DNA of 64,000 bases from Photobacterium sp. CCB-ST2H9 (GTDB taxonomy: Bacteria > Pseudomonadota > Gammaproteobacteria > Enterobacterales > Vibrionaceae), in contig NZ_CP100426.1 of assembly GCF_023151555.2 (NCBI RefSeq), forward strand, positions 558,001 through 622,000, written 5' to 3'. The notes under the pieces are model-generated. The model did no database searches and had not been told where the DNA came from. It saw only the letters and a list, made by a program, of their open reading frames with translations. This document shows, one piece after another, positions 33,943 through 43,083 of this stretch; position 1 is the first letter of the stretch, and the number at the start of each line of letters is the position of its first letter. Both the position numbers and the translations under genes were made by a program.

Positions 33943-35430
33943 TTAGTACGACTCAAGACGAAGCCAGGTTGTTTTCACCTCGGTGAACTTCTCCAGCGCA
34001 TGCAGTGATTTATCCCGACCGTTGCCGCTTTGTTTAAAGCCGCCAAACGGCACTGTCATATCGCCTTCGTTATAGTTATTGATCCAGACGGATCCTGCCT
34101 GAAGCTGACGCGCCACCCGGTGTGCACGATCCAGATCTGAAGTCCAGAGCGCAGCCCCCAGCCCGTACGGTGAATCATTGGCTATCGCAATCGCCTCTGC
34201 TTCGGTGCGGAACGGAATCACACAAAGCACCGGACCAAAGATTTCTTCGCGGGCCACCGCCATATCATTGCTGACATCGCCCAGCACTACTGGTGATACA
34301 AATGCGCCCTGACCGGCAACATCGCCTCCGCATAAAACACGGGCACCTGCGGCTTCCCCTGTCGCGACATAACCGAGCACTTTTGCTTTATGCTCCTGAT
34401 CGATCAGCGCGCCCATGGCAGAAGTCGGATCCAGCGGATCTTTGGGTGTGAATGCTTTGGAAGCGGCAATAACTTTCTCGACGAACGCATCTTTGATGCT
34501 TTCATGAACCAGCAACCGGGTTGCGGCGACACAGACTTCGCCCTGGTTGTAAAAACAGCCTGATGCGGTTTCTGCTGCGGCTTTATCCAGATTCTTGTAA
34601 TCCGCAAAAACGATATTGGCGTTTTTCCCGCCGGCTTCAGCCCAGACACGCTTCATGTTGGACTCACCGGAGCAGATCATCAGCTGACGTGCAACGCGGG
34701 TTGAGCCCGTGAAAGTGATGCAGTCGACATCCTCATGACGAGCCAGAGCGTCGCCAACTTCATGGCCATAGCCCGGCAGTACCTGGAACACACCGGCAGG
34801 GATCCCAGCCTGATTCGCCAGTTTGCCAAGATGAATTGCCGTGAGCGGTGATTTTTCGGACGGTTTCAGAATTACACTGTTTCCGGCTGCAAGCGCCGGA
34901 CCCAGCTTCCAGCAGGCCAGCCAGAGCGGAAAGTTCCAGGGAACAATGGCGGCAACGACACCAATAGGCTGATGGGTAATATACGCGTGGACATTCACTT
35001 CCGTGGTTGCCACTTCACCGTAGGTTTTATCGATGGCTTCGGCGTACCAGCGAATGGCAGACGCCGCGCCCGGAATATCTGTACTGAAACTGTGACTGAT
35101 GGGTTTACCGGTATCCAGTGTTTCCAGCAGCGCCAGGGTCTCACGGTCCTGTTCAATCAGGTCAGCGAATGCCAGTAACACCGCTTTTCGCTGAGCCGGA
35201 CTCTGGAACTGCCAGTCACCACGCTGGAAGGCGCTTTTTGCCATCTCAACAGCAACTGCGGCATCCTTTGCATCACAACGGGCAACATCGGCAAGGTGTT
35301 CATCTGTGGCCGGGTTGATCACCGCAAAGGTGTCGCGACTTTGGGCATCCTGGTATTCACCATGAATGAATGCCCTGCATTCAATCTCTATCTGCTCTTT
35401 CAGTGCTGTCCATTGCTGTTGAGTGTTCAT
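33943..35430 (-). CDS. puuC: Gamma-glutamyl-gamma-aminobutyraldehyde dehydrogenase
   Basis: This 495-residue ALDH has the NAD site [39 protein letters not shown] ([12 protein letters not shown]), a catalytic Glu in [14 protein letters not shown] and catalytic Cys in [16 protein letters not shown]. It oxidises the aldehyde from PuuB to gamma-glutamyl-GABA. AAGGAAGG precedes the ATG. It differs clearly from the other ALDH of the locus, gabD, so the two steps have separate enzymes. Confidence 0.93.
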   Translation of the reverse strand: [495 protein letters not shown]

Positions 35431-35454
35431 ACGCCTTCCTTTCAGGTTGGGACG

Positions 35455-36009
35455 TCAGAAACTCGCCGGTGTATGTGCGCTGACGATCCGGCAAAGTTTG
35501 TCCGTATTGTTTGTAAACTTGTGCGGAATGCTGGTATCGAACAGGTAACTTTCCCCTTCGCGGATAACATAAGTTTTGTCACCCAGTGCCAGTTCAATTT
35601 CACCTTCCAAAACGGTACCGCTTTCCTCACCTTCGTGTTTGATGCTAATCAGTCCGGTGCTTGAATGAGGCTGATAGACCTCAATCAGAAATCCCATTTG
35701 CCGATCTTTCCGACCATCACAAACCAGCTTCATGGAGACTTGTTCATTCCCCATTTCAATCAGCTGATCCGGTTTGATCACGACAGGACGCTCTTCGAAT
35801 TTCTGGTCCTGTGTGAAAAACTCTGACAGGGACATATCGAACACCTTCACAATCTTGTGCAGTGAACTGACGGACGGACTCACTTTGCTGTTCTCGATGG
35901 ATGAGATCGCGCTGTGGGTAATGTCTGCTTTTTCTGCCAGTTCACGCTGCGATAATTTGTGTTCTTTTCTCAGCTGTGCAATTTTTTTACCAATGAGTTC
36001 TGATTCCAT
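35455..36009 (-). CDS. puuR: Polyamine-catabolism repressor PuuR (XRE-cupin)
   Basis: This 184-residue protein has an N-terminal XRE helix-turn-helix (IAQLRKEHKLSQRELAEKADITHSAISSIENSKVSPSVSSLHKIVKVFDMSLSEFF) and a C-terminal cupin (GMEIYQPHSSTGLISIKHEGEESGTVLEGEIELALGDKTYVIREGESYLFDTSIPHKFTN). E. coli PuuR represses puuA-puuD and is released by putrescine. AAGGAG lies just before the ATG. Its 5' end overlaps the puuD stop by 23 bases, so it is expressed with puuD from the same promoter, giving autoregulation through the sites at 36783 and 36869. Confidence 0.92.
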   Translation of the reverse strand: MESELIGKKIAQLRKEHKLSQRELAEKADITHSAISSIENSKVSPSVSSLHKIVKVFDMSLSEFFTQDQKFEERPVVIKPDQLIEMGNEQVSMKLVCDGRKDRQMGFLIEVYQPHSSTGLISIKHEGEESGTVLEGEIELALGDKTYVIREGESYLFDTSIPHKFTNNTDKLCRIVSAHTPASF

Positions 36010-36760
36010 CTTTAAGGCTCCTTCGCTGTGAAGCCGATATCATAAACTGATCAAACAAAATTCGTGAAAAATGGTTTTCCGTCGCTTGCCATTCTGGGTG
36101 CCACTGCACACCAATGAAGAACGGGTGTGCCTTTAAACTAAAGGCTTCAATCAATCCATCCGGTGAAACGGCCTCCACGGTCAGACCGGGAGCTAACTGC
36201 CGCACCCCTTGCCCGTGCAAAGAATTCACCTGAATGTTATCCAACGGCGCCAGCCACTCAGCGAAGGTGCCATTGTCAGAAATATTTACCGGATGCGCCG
36301 GAGCATACTTCATTGCCATGTCATTCAGAGGGCTTTCCCGATGATCCTGAAACCCTGCCACTTCATGAACTTTCGGATGCAGTGTGCCGCCAAGCGCCAC
36401 ATTCATTTCCTGAAAACCACGACAAATCCCCAGAATCGGTACTTCTTGCTGAATGCAGGTGTCAATCAGTGAGAACGACAGCGCATCCCGGCCTTCATCT
36501 TTTTTGGGCTCATCATGCTCAGCGCCGTAACGGCCCGGCGCGACATTGGAGTGGCTGCCTGTCAGCAACACACCATCCACCAGTGAAATCAGCTGCCTGA
36601 TTTCCGCTGCTGAAGAACCGGCAGGAAACAGCACCGGATTTGCCCCGAACAGCTTCACTGCATTGAGATAGAACTCATTCACACTTTGAATGCCATAGCC
36701 TTCCAGTGATTTTTTACAGCAGACAACGCCAATAACCGGGCCAGTTTGTGTTGAGTTCAT
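35987..36760 (-). CDS. puuD: Gamma-glutamyl-GABA hydrolase
   Basis: This 257-residue class I glutamine-amidotransferase-like hydrolase cleaves gamma-glutamyl-GABA to GABA and glutamate. The nucleophile Cys is in VPILGICRGFQEMNVALGG and the His-Glu pair in FFIGVQWHPEWQA. The ATG at 36760 (MNSTQTGPVIGVVCCKKS) has AGGAGAGAC upstream; an ATG at 36778 is also in frame. It is the first gene of the minus-strand operon puuD-puuR-puuC-puuB-aguB-aguA-gabD-gabT and is divergent from puuA. Confidence 0.94.
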   Translation of the reverse strand: MNSTQTGPVIGVVCCKKSLEGYGIQSVNEFYLNAVKLFGANPVLFPAGSSAAEIRQLISLVDGVLLTGSHSNVAPGRYGAEHDEPKKDEGRDALSFSLIDTCIQQEVPILGICRGFQEMNVALGGTLHPKVHEVAGFQDHRESPLNDMAMKYAPAHPVNISDNGTFAEWLAPLDNIQVNSLHGQGVRQLAPGLTVEAVSPDGLIEAFSLKAHPFFIGVQWHPEWQATENHFSRILFDQFMISASQRRSLKDGIRTHW

Positions 36761-36782
36761 TTTCAGTCTCTCCTGCAACTCA

Positions 36783-36800
36783 TGTTCGATTTATTGAACA
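36783..36800. promoter_or_regulatory. Putative PuuR operator 1
   Basis: TGTTC and GAACA flank GATTTATT, an inverted repeat 23 bases upstream of the puuD start. The half GATTTATTGAACA resembles the E. coli PuuR sequence AAAATATAATGAACA. A second copy lies 86 bases away. Confidence 0.65.
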
Positions 36801-36868
36801 AACCTAGCTTAGAGCACGAATGAAATGCAACCCGTAATTTACAAGAATGTTACTAAAATTTGATCGAC

Positions 36869-36885
36869 GTTCGATATTTTGAACA
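36869..36885. promoter_or_regulatory. Putative PuuR operator 2
   Basis: GTTC-GATATTTT-GAAC followed by A has the same architecture and nearly the same spacer as the site at 36783. It lies 80-100 bases upstream of puuA, in the region where the divergent puuA and puuD promoters must overlap. Confidence 0.65.
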
Positions 36886-36965
36886 ATTTGCGCACAATTA
36901 TTGCCATTTCTCGATCATCTGTTAAATATAAGTTACAGGATGTATCCACACGAGGTGTTTCGTGA

Positions 36966-38312
36966 ATGAACGGATTTAAAGAAGAAGTTAAAAATTTTAA
37001 ACAAAAATGGCCTGAGGTGAGATTTGTTGATCTGCTGTTTACAGACATCAATGCCACCCCGCGAGGCAAGCGAATTCCGATTGAAGCAGTTGAAAAGATT
37101 GAAAAAGGGGTTTATCTCCCTCTCTCGACAATTTCACTGAGTATTGAGGGTAACGTCGTCGAGGAAGCAGGATTAGGAGAAGCACTGGGTGAACCCGATC
37201 ATATCTGTTATCCGGTTCCGGGGACGCTGACACCTACATTTAATCCTGAAGTCGCACAGGTGATGCTGACCATGATGGATGAGTCCGGCACAAAGCCGAC
37301 AGAGCTCTCCATAAGGAATGTCCTGATGAACCTGCTGGACCAGCTCCATCAGAAAGGCCAGTACCCGGTTGTTGCAATCGAGCTGGAGTTTTATCTGCTG
37401 GATAAACAGCGGGATGCTTTGGGTGGGATTCAGCCACCGCTGAACCCGGTCCACCACGACAGAGAACACCGTTCTGACGTTTATAATGTTGAAAATCTTG
37501 ATGATTATTCTTCATTTCTGAGTGATCTGAATGACGCCGCCGTCCAGCAGGGCCTGAACACTTCCGGTGCGCTGTCTGAATCTGCTCCCGGACAATTTGA
37601 AATCAACTTCAATCATCAGCAGGATGTCGTCGATGCCTGTGATCAGGTGATTCTGGCCAAGCGCCTGATTCGTCAGGTCGCCCAGGCACATGATTTTGAT
37701 GTGACCTTCATGGCGAAACCTTTTGCCGATGAAGCCGGTAACGGTAAACACATGCACCTGAGCGTGATTGATCCGGAAGGCAATAACCTGTTCTCCGATC
37801 CGCAAGGACAAGCCAGCCCCTTCTATTATCAGACTCTGGCCGCCATGCTGGCGATGATGCCTGATTCGATGGCACTGCTGTGTCCGAGTGTGAACTCATA
37901 CCGAAGATTCTCCGCTTCAATGTATACCCCAACCCATGCAAACTGGGGGGAAAACCACCGCGGGGTTGCACTCAGGATTCCCATGAGTGACAGCAATAAC
38001 CGCCGCATTGAACATCGTATCGCTGGCGCAGATGTCAACCCTTACGTTCTGGCATCAGTGATTCTGGCTGGCCTGCTTGCCAGCGAACGTTTTACTTTTG
38101 AGCAATGCCCACCACAACTGGCCGACAATGCGGTAGAGTTACCTCTGCGCATGCCGGACGCACTCATAAAGCTTGCATCAAGCGAGCTAATGTCGATGTA
38201 CCTACCGCAACCCTTTATCTCGCTTTATCTAGCATGCAAGCAACGTGAACTGGCGGACTTTGAAAAAACCGTCACTCCACTGGAAGTTGACTGGATGCTT
38301 CATTCAGCATAA
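36966..38312 (+). CDS. puuA: Gamma-glutamylputrescine synthetase (glutamine synthetase family)
   Basis: This 448-residue protein of the glutamine synthetase superfamily joins putrescine to glutamate with ATP. The catalytic domain shows PVVAIELEFYLLD (the E-x-E-F metal-binding block), SAPGQFEINFNHQQDVVDACDQVILAKRLI, FMAKPFADEAGNGKHMHLSV (the N-G-x-H-x-H block) and NRRIEHRIAGADVNPYVLASVILAGLL. GAGGTG lies about nine bases before the ATG. It is divergent from puuD and followed by an NhaC-like transporter on the same strand; the first step of the pathway is thus controlled separately from the rest. Confidence 0.95.
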   Translation: MNGFKEEVKNFKQKWPEVRFVDLLFTDINATPRGKRIPIEAVEKIEKGVYLPLSTISLSIEGNVVEEAGLGEALGEPDHICYPVPGTLTPTFNPEVAQVMLTMMDESGTKPTELSIRNVLMNLLDQLHQKGQYPVVAIELEFYLLDKQRDALGGIQPPLNPVHHDREHRSDVYNVENLDDYSSFLSDLNDAAVQQGLNTSGALSESAPGQFEINFNHQQDVVDACDQVILAKRLIRQVAQAHDFDVTFMAKPFADEAGNGKHMHLSVIDPEGNNLFSDPQGQASPFYYQTLAAMLAMMPDSMALLCPSVNSYRRFSASMYTPTHANWGENHRGVALRIPMSDSNNRRIEHRIAGADVNPYVLASVILAGLLASERFTFEQCPPQLADNAVELPLRMPDALIKLASSELMSMYLPQPFISLYLACKQRELADFEKTVTPLEVDWMLHSA

Positions 38313-38338
38313 CTGAAAGATAAGAAAGGAATTCTTGT

Positions 38339-39814
38339 ATGACAGTGAAAACACCCACAATCGATGCGCCACAAAAGCCGAGTGTAAAAAGCATGTCGGC
38401 GATTCTGGCGATTGCCGGCATCATCGGAACCTTCACCATGATTGGTAATACCCATGAAGCCGGAACCGCTTATGGCTGGTACAGCCTGTTGCCGACACTT
38501 TTTGTTCTGGCCGTAGCGTTACTGACGCACCGAACGGTCGAAGCCCTGTTCAGTGGCGCACTGGCCGGCCTGATCATGATTGATCCGCAGCAGATCGTCG
38601 GCAACGTCGTCAGCATGTCCATGGATGTCATGATGGATGAAACCATTGCCTGGCTGATTCTGGTCTGTGGCCTCATGGGCGGCTTAATCACCATTCTAGA
38701 AAAAGGCGGCAGTATCCTGAGCTTCAGCGAAGCACTGGTGACCAAAGTCAAAAGCAAACGACAGTCAATGATTCTGACGTTCGTGCTGGGTATTCTGGTT
38801 TTCATTGATGATTACCTCAATGCCATTGCGATCTCTTCTTCCATGAAGCGCATCACCGACAGTTATCAGATCTCTCGTGAGAAGCTGGCCTATCTGGTTG
38901 ACTCCACCGCAGCGCCGGTTTGTATCCTGCTGCCGATTTCAACCTGGGCGATTTTCTTCAGCTCGCTGCTTGAAGACAATAATGTTGCTTCTTCAGGAAA
39001 AGGCATCACTGCTTATATTGAGGCAATTCCGTATATGGCGTACGGCTGGGTAACCCTGCTGGTGGTCTTGCTGGTTGCCTTGGGTAAGATTCCGGATCTC
39101 GGAGCCATGAAAGCGGCAGAAAAGCGTGCGCAGAATGGTCAGGTTCAGCCTGAAGGTGGTGTCGATATCGCACTGGGCGCAGATGTGAAACCACATCCGA
39201 ATTCAACCATTGGCGTACTGAACTTTGTCCTGCCGATGGTCGTGCTGGTCGCGGCAAGCTGGTACTTCGATATCGACCTGCTGGCAGGAGTTTTCGTTGC
39301 CATGATTTTCACCATGTGCCTGTACGGCGTACAGCGTCTGATGCCGGCTAACACCATGTTTGAAGCCGTTTACGATGGCATCAAAATCATGATGCTGCCA
39401 CTGGCGACTGTCATTGCCGGTTTCATGCTGAAAAACGTCAACGACCAGTTGGGTCTGACACAGTATGTCATCGAAACGGTTGCGCCATGGTTGTCAGCCA
39501 AGATGTTCCCGGCTGTGATTTTCCTGGTGATGGCAGCATTGGTTTTCGCTACTGCATCCTCCTGGGGATTGTTTGCGGTTGCAATGCCAATTGTATTCCC
39601 GCTGGGTGCACATTTAGGTGTGCCAGTCTCAATTACGATTGGTGCCCTGTTGTCGGCCTCTGCAGCTGGTAGTCACTCATGTTTCTTCAGTGACTCCACT
39701 GTCCTGTCTGCGCAAGGCAGCGGCTGTACCGCCATGCAGCACGCCCTGACGCAAATTCCTTATGCACTGATTGGTATTGTTGCAACCGCCGTGTTTTTCT
39801 TTGCGATTGCCTGA
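38339..39814 (+). CDS. NhaC-family antiporter, probable partner of the putrescine pathway
   Basis: This 491-residue membrane protein has about eleven to twelve hydrophobic segments and NhaC-family motifs: CGLMGGLITILEKGGSILSFSEAL, DDYLNAIAISSSMKRITDSYQISREKLAYLVDSTAAPVCILLPISTWA, and SAAGSHSCFFSDSTVLSAQGSGC. Family members exchange sodium for protons or carry amines and amino acids. It lies 26 bases after puuA with a good Shine-Dalgarno, and the operon has no PuuP-type permease, so it is a plausible putrescine or amino acid transporter. That role is inference. Confidence 0.88.
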   Translation: MTVKTPTIDAPQKPSVKSMSAILAIAGIIGTFTMIGNTHEAGTAYGWYSLLPTLFVLAVALLTHRTVEALFSGALAGLIMIDPQQIVGNVVSMSMDVMMDETIAWLILVCGLMGGLITILEKGGSILSFSEALVTKVKSKRQSMILTFVLGILVFIDDYLNAIAISSSMKRITDSYQISREKLAYLVDSTAAPVCILLPISTWAIFFSSLLEDNNVASSGKGITAYIEAIPYMAYGWVTLLVVLLVALGKIPDLGAMKAAEKRAQNGQVQPEGGVDIALGADVKPHPNSTIGVLNFVLPMVVLVAASWYFDIDLLAGVFVAMIFTMCLYGVQRLMPANTMFEAVYDGIKIMMLPLATVIAGFMLKNVNDQLGLTQYVIETVAPWLSAKMFPAVIFLVMAALVFATASSWGLFAVAMPIVFPLGAHLGVPVSITIGALLSASAAGSHSCFFSDSTVLSAQGSGCTAMQHALTQIPYALIGIVATAVFFFAIA

Positions 39815-39844
39815 TCACGAGCAACTCAATCAGCCCAAGAAAAA

Positions 39845-39875
39845 ACCGCCACCTGAAAAGGTGGCGGTTTCCTTA
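39845..39875 (+). terminator. Rho-independent terminator after the puuA operon
   Basis: AACCGCCACCT at 39845-39855 pairs perfectly with AGGTGGCGGTT at 39860-39870 around GAAA, followed by TTCC. The A-rich 5' flank would let it also serve the converging RND gene (stop at 39899). Confidence 0.9.
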
Positions 39876-39898
39876 TATAAGCAGCTTCAATCAGATGA

Positions 39899-42800
39899 TC
39901 AGCTGACACGCTCCAGCGCTTTCAGTTCAGATTCAGTCTGATCCTTTTCCGCTTCGTCAATCAGGTGTGGCGAATTTTGGTTCCTGTGTTTCTCCGCTTT
40001 TCGCTGCTGCCGGTGAATCCCCAGTGCCAACATGCAAGGGGTAATCACCAGTGTCAGAACGGTTGCGAAAGCCAGACCACCTGCAACCGCAGTCGCGAGC
40101 TGTGCCCACATCTGGGTCGATGGCGCTCCGAACTCCACTTTACGCTGAATCAGATCCACGTTGACCATCATAACCATCGGCATCAAGCCGAGAATCGTGG
40201 TCACTGTGGTCATCAGCACAGGACGCAGACGCTGAGCACCAGTCCGGAGAATCGCTTCAATCGCTTCCATTCCCTGATTGCGCAGGACGTTATAGGTATC
40301 GATCAGAACGATATTGTTATTCACCACAATCCCGGCCAGCGAAATAATCCCGATCCCGGACATGACGATCCCAAACGGCTGGTTGAACACCAGCATGCCC
40401 AACAGAACGCCAACAGTCGAAAACAGTACAGCCGACAGGATCAAAAATGCCTGATAGAAGGAATTGAACTGGGTCACCAGAATAATCGCCATAACTGCCA
40501 TCGCGACCATGAATGCTTTGCTGAGAAACGCAGAGGCTTTCTCCTGTTCCTCATTCTCACCCCGCAGTGTGATCTGCACTCTTGGATCCAGTCCCAACTC
40601 CGGCAGTCGTGCCATCACCTCTGGCAGCACTTTACTCAGGTTATAACCCGGTGCCATATCTGCCGTGACCGACAATGCCTGACGTCCGTCGACTTTCTTG
40701 ATGGTATCGAGCTTATTCGCAGCCTGCAGCGTACTGAAGTTGCTCAGGGGCACCTGTCCCTGTGCCGTTTTCAGACGCAGCTCTTCCAGCCGGGTAATGT
40801 GACGGTATTGTTCAGGGAAACGCACCCGAATATCCATCTCATCATCCACGTCATCAGCACGGTACTCGCCCAGTGTCAGACCTGTGGTCACAAACTGGAC
40901 GTTGTTACCCACCAATGTTGCATCAGCACCGAATCGCGCGGCGTCACGGCGATCGACTTTGATTTGCCACTCAATACCGGGTTTCGGGCCCGTATCATCA
41001 ATATTGGTGAATGCCGGATTGGACTCAAGTTCCTTCCTGACCTTGCTTACGGTCTCTTTCAGCAAGTCCGGGAAACGGGAACTGAGCTGAATGTTCACGT
41101 CTTTATCCCCTGTCGGCGGACCGGATTCATCCTGCTTGACTTCAATTTCCAGACCGGCCAGACCGGCAGTCCGTGCTTTAATAGCTTCGACCGTTTCAGC
41201 GGCCGGACGACGGTCCTGCCAGTCAATCAGATTCACCCGGAGCATGCCGATTTTGTCATCTCCGCCCGTACGGGCATAGAGCGTTTCAATCTCAGGCAAA
41301 TCCAGGATCCGGGACTCGACTTCTTTGATCAGAACATCTTTTTCTTCGATAGATAAATCGCCCTGAGATCGCACCACGATATTAAAGCCTTCAGGCTCGA
41401 CTTCCGGGAAGAATTCAGTGCCGTTACCCGCTTTTCCGTACAGCACAATCACCGCAGCAGAAAATGCCAGCGCACCAAACAGAACTTTCCATGGGCGTTT
41501 GACTGCCGCTTTGAGTACGCGTACGTAAGCACCGGTCAGCCCGGGCAAATGTTCGATATCACCTTCTTCGGCTTCAATCAGTTGCTGACGTTTTTCCACT
41601 GAAATCGGACGCGGTCGGCCAAACAAACCTCCCAGTGTCGGGACAAAGATCAAAGCCATCAGCAGCGAAGCCACCAGCGTCATGATCAGGGTCAGCGGCA
41701 AAAACTTCATGAACTCGCCCATAATGCCGGGCCAAAACAAAAGCGGACCAAACGCTGCCAGCGTCGTTGCGGTTGAAGCAATAATGGGCCATGCCATCCG
41801 CTTGGATGCCTTTTTATAAGCTTCGCTTCTGGGCGTCCCTTCACTCATTTCCCGATCGGCGTATTCTGTCACCACAATCGCGCCGTCAACCAACATCCCC
41901 ACCGCCATGATCAGGGCGAACAACACCACCATATTGACGGTATAGCCCAGCACAGAGAGCGCCAGAATCCCGGTAAGAAATGAGCCGGGAATTGCAATGC
42001 CCACCAGCATGGCAGTTCGTCCGCCAAGAATGGCGATAATGACGATCACCACCAGCAAGATCGCAGACAAGACGTTATTTTGCAGGTCGTTGAGCATCGT
42101 TTTCACATGCTCTGACTGGTCACCGGTATAGTCGACCTGAATGTTAGATGGCCAGAACTCACGCTCACTCTCAATCAGCGCTTTCACTTTATCAACCGTT
42201 TCGATGATGTTCTCACCCGGGCGCTTCTTCACCTCAAGCGATACCGCCGGCTGGCCATTCACCCGTGCGTAAGACTGAGCATCCTGAAAAGTCCGGCGCA
42301 CCGTCGCCACATCACCAAAGGTCACGACTTTGTCGCCGGATACTTTCACCGGCATATCCATCACATCTTTGATGTTGTCAAAAACGGACGGCAACTTGAT
42401 TGGAAACCGGCCCTGACCGCTGTCCAGCGTACCGGCTGCAACCAGACGGTTATTTCTGGAAATCAGATTGTAGATATCTTCCTGATCCAGGTTGTAGCTT
42501 TCCATCAGCAGCGGGTCGACCAGAATTTCAATCATGTCTTCCCGGTCACCGCCAATATCGACTTCCAGCACTTCCCGCATGCCTTCAAGCTTGTCCTGCA
42601 AATCCCGCGCGATAGTAATCAAGGCCCTTTCCGGGGCAGTACCGGACAACATGACAGTAACCGCCGGACTTTCCGAAGCCATCGTCACTTCGTTTACTGT
42701 CGGTTCATCGGTCTCATCCGGCAGCTTGGCTTTCGCCAGACTCACTTTCTCACGAACATCAGCCAGCGCTTCTTTCGTATCGCCCCCCGCTTCAAACTCA

Positions 42801-43081
42801 AGCAGGACTGAGGCATGACCTTCGCTGGCTGTCGACGTCATTTCCTTGACGCCGTCAATCCCACGCAGTTCCTGCTCCATAGGCCTTAACAGCAAGCGTT
42901 CGGCATCTTCCGGAGAAATACCACTGTGAGAAATGGAAACATAAATAAAAGGTATCGTAATATCCGGTTCCGCTTCCTTCGGAATACTGTGATAACTCAT
43001 ATAACCGCTGATCAGAAGCAACAGCAAAACCATTACAATGGTGCGGGTGCGATGCAATGCTGCATCAATAATCCCAAGCAT
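39899..43081 (-). CDS. RND-family efflux permease
   Basis: This 1060-residue RND pump subunit has the N-terminal segment VMVLLLLLISGYMSYHSIPKEAEPD, two large periplasmic domains, and a repeat of the membrane core at NPKLL...AFMVAMAVMAIILVTQFNSF. The proton-relay region in the fourth membrane segment reads IMAVGMLVDGAIVVTEY, whereas AcrB has two adjacent Asp (VDDAIV); only the first is conserved. It probably exports drugs or lipophilic compounds with the MFP encoded 3 bases upstream and an outer-membrane channel encoded elsewhere. Confidence 0.93.
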   Translation of the reverse strand: MLGIIDAALHRTRTIVMVLLLLLISGYMSYHSIPKEAEPDITIPFIYVSISHSGISPEDAERLLLRPMEQELRGIDGVKEMTSTASEGHASVLLEFEAGGDTKEALADVREKVSLAKAKLPDETDEPTVNEVTMASESPAVTVMLSGTAPERALITIARDLQDKLEGMREVLEVDIGGDREDMIEILVDPLLMESYNLDQEDIYNLISRNNRLVAAGTLDSGQGRFPIKLPSVFDNIKDVMDMPVKVSGDKVVTFGDVATVRRTFQDAQSYARVNGQPAVSLEVKKRPGENIIETVDKVKALIESEREFWPSNIQVDYTGDQSEHVKTMLNDLQNNVLSAILLVVIVIIAILGGRTAMLVGIAIPGSFLTGILALSVLGYTVNMVVLFALIMAVGMLVDGAIVVTEYADREMSEGTPRSEAYKKASKRMAWPIIASTATTLAAFGPLLFWPGIMGEFMKFLPLTLIMTLVASLLMALIFVPTLGGLFGRPRPISVEKRQQLIEAEEGDIEHLPGLTGAYVRVLKAAVKRPWKVLFGALAFSAAVIVLYGKAGNGTEFFPEVEPEGFNIVVRSQGDLSIEEKDVLIKEVESRILDLPEIETLYARTGGDDKIGMLRVNLIDWQDRRPAAETVEAIKARTAGLAGLEIEVKQDESGPPTGDKDVNIQLSSRFPDLLKETVSKVRKELESNPAFTNIDDTGPKPGIEWQIKVDRRDAARFGADATLVGNNVQFVTTGLTLGEYRADDVDDEMDIRVRFPEQYRHITRLEELRLKTAQGQVPLSNFSTLQAANKLDTIKKVDGRQALSVTADMAPGYNLSKVLPEVMARLPELGLDPRVQITLRGENEEQEKASAFLSKAFMVAMAVMAIILVTQFNSFYQAFLILSAVLFSTVGVLLGMLVFNQPFGIVMSGIGIISLAGIVVNNNIVLIDTYNVLRNQGMEAIEAILRTGAQRLRPVLMTTVTTILGLMPMVMMVNVDLIQRKVEFGAPSTQMWAQLATAVAGGLAFATVLTLVITPCMLALGIHRQQRKAEKHRNQNSPHLIDEAEKDQTESELKALERVS

Positions 43082-43083
43082 CC

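Noticed and set aside
39965..41356. 463-codon plus-strand frame inside the RND gene
   Set aside because: It is an antisense shadow of the RND coding sequence, rich in His and Gln as expected from such frames.
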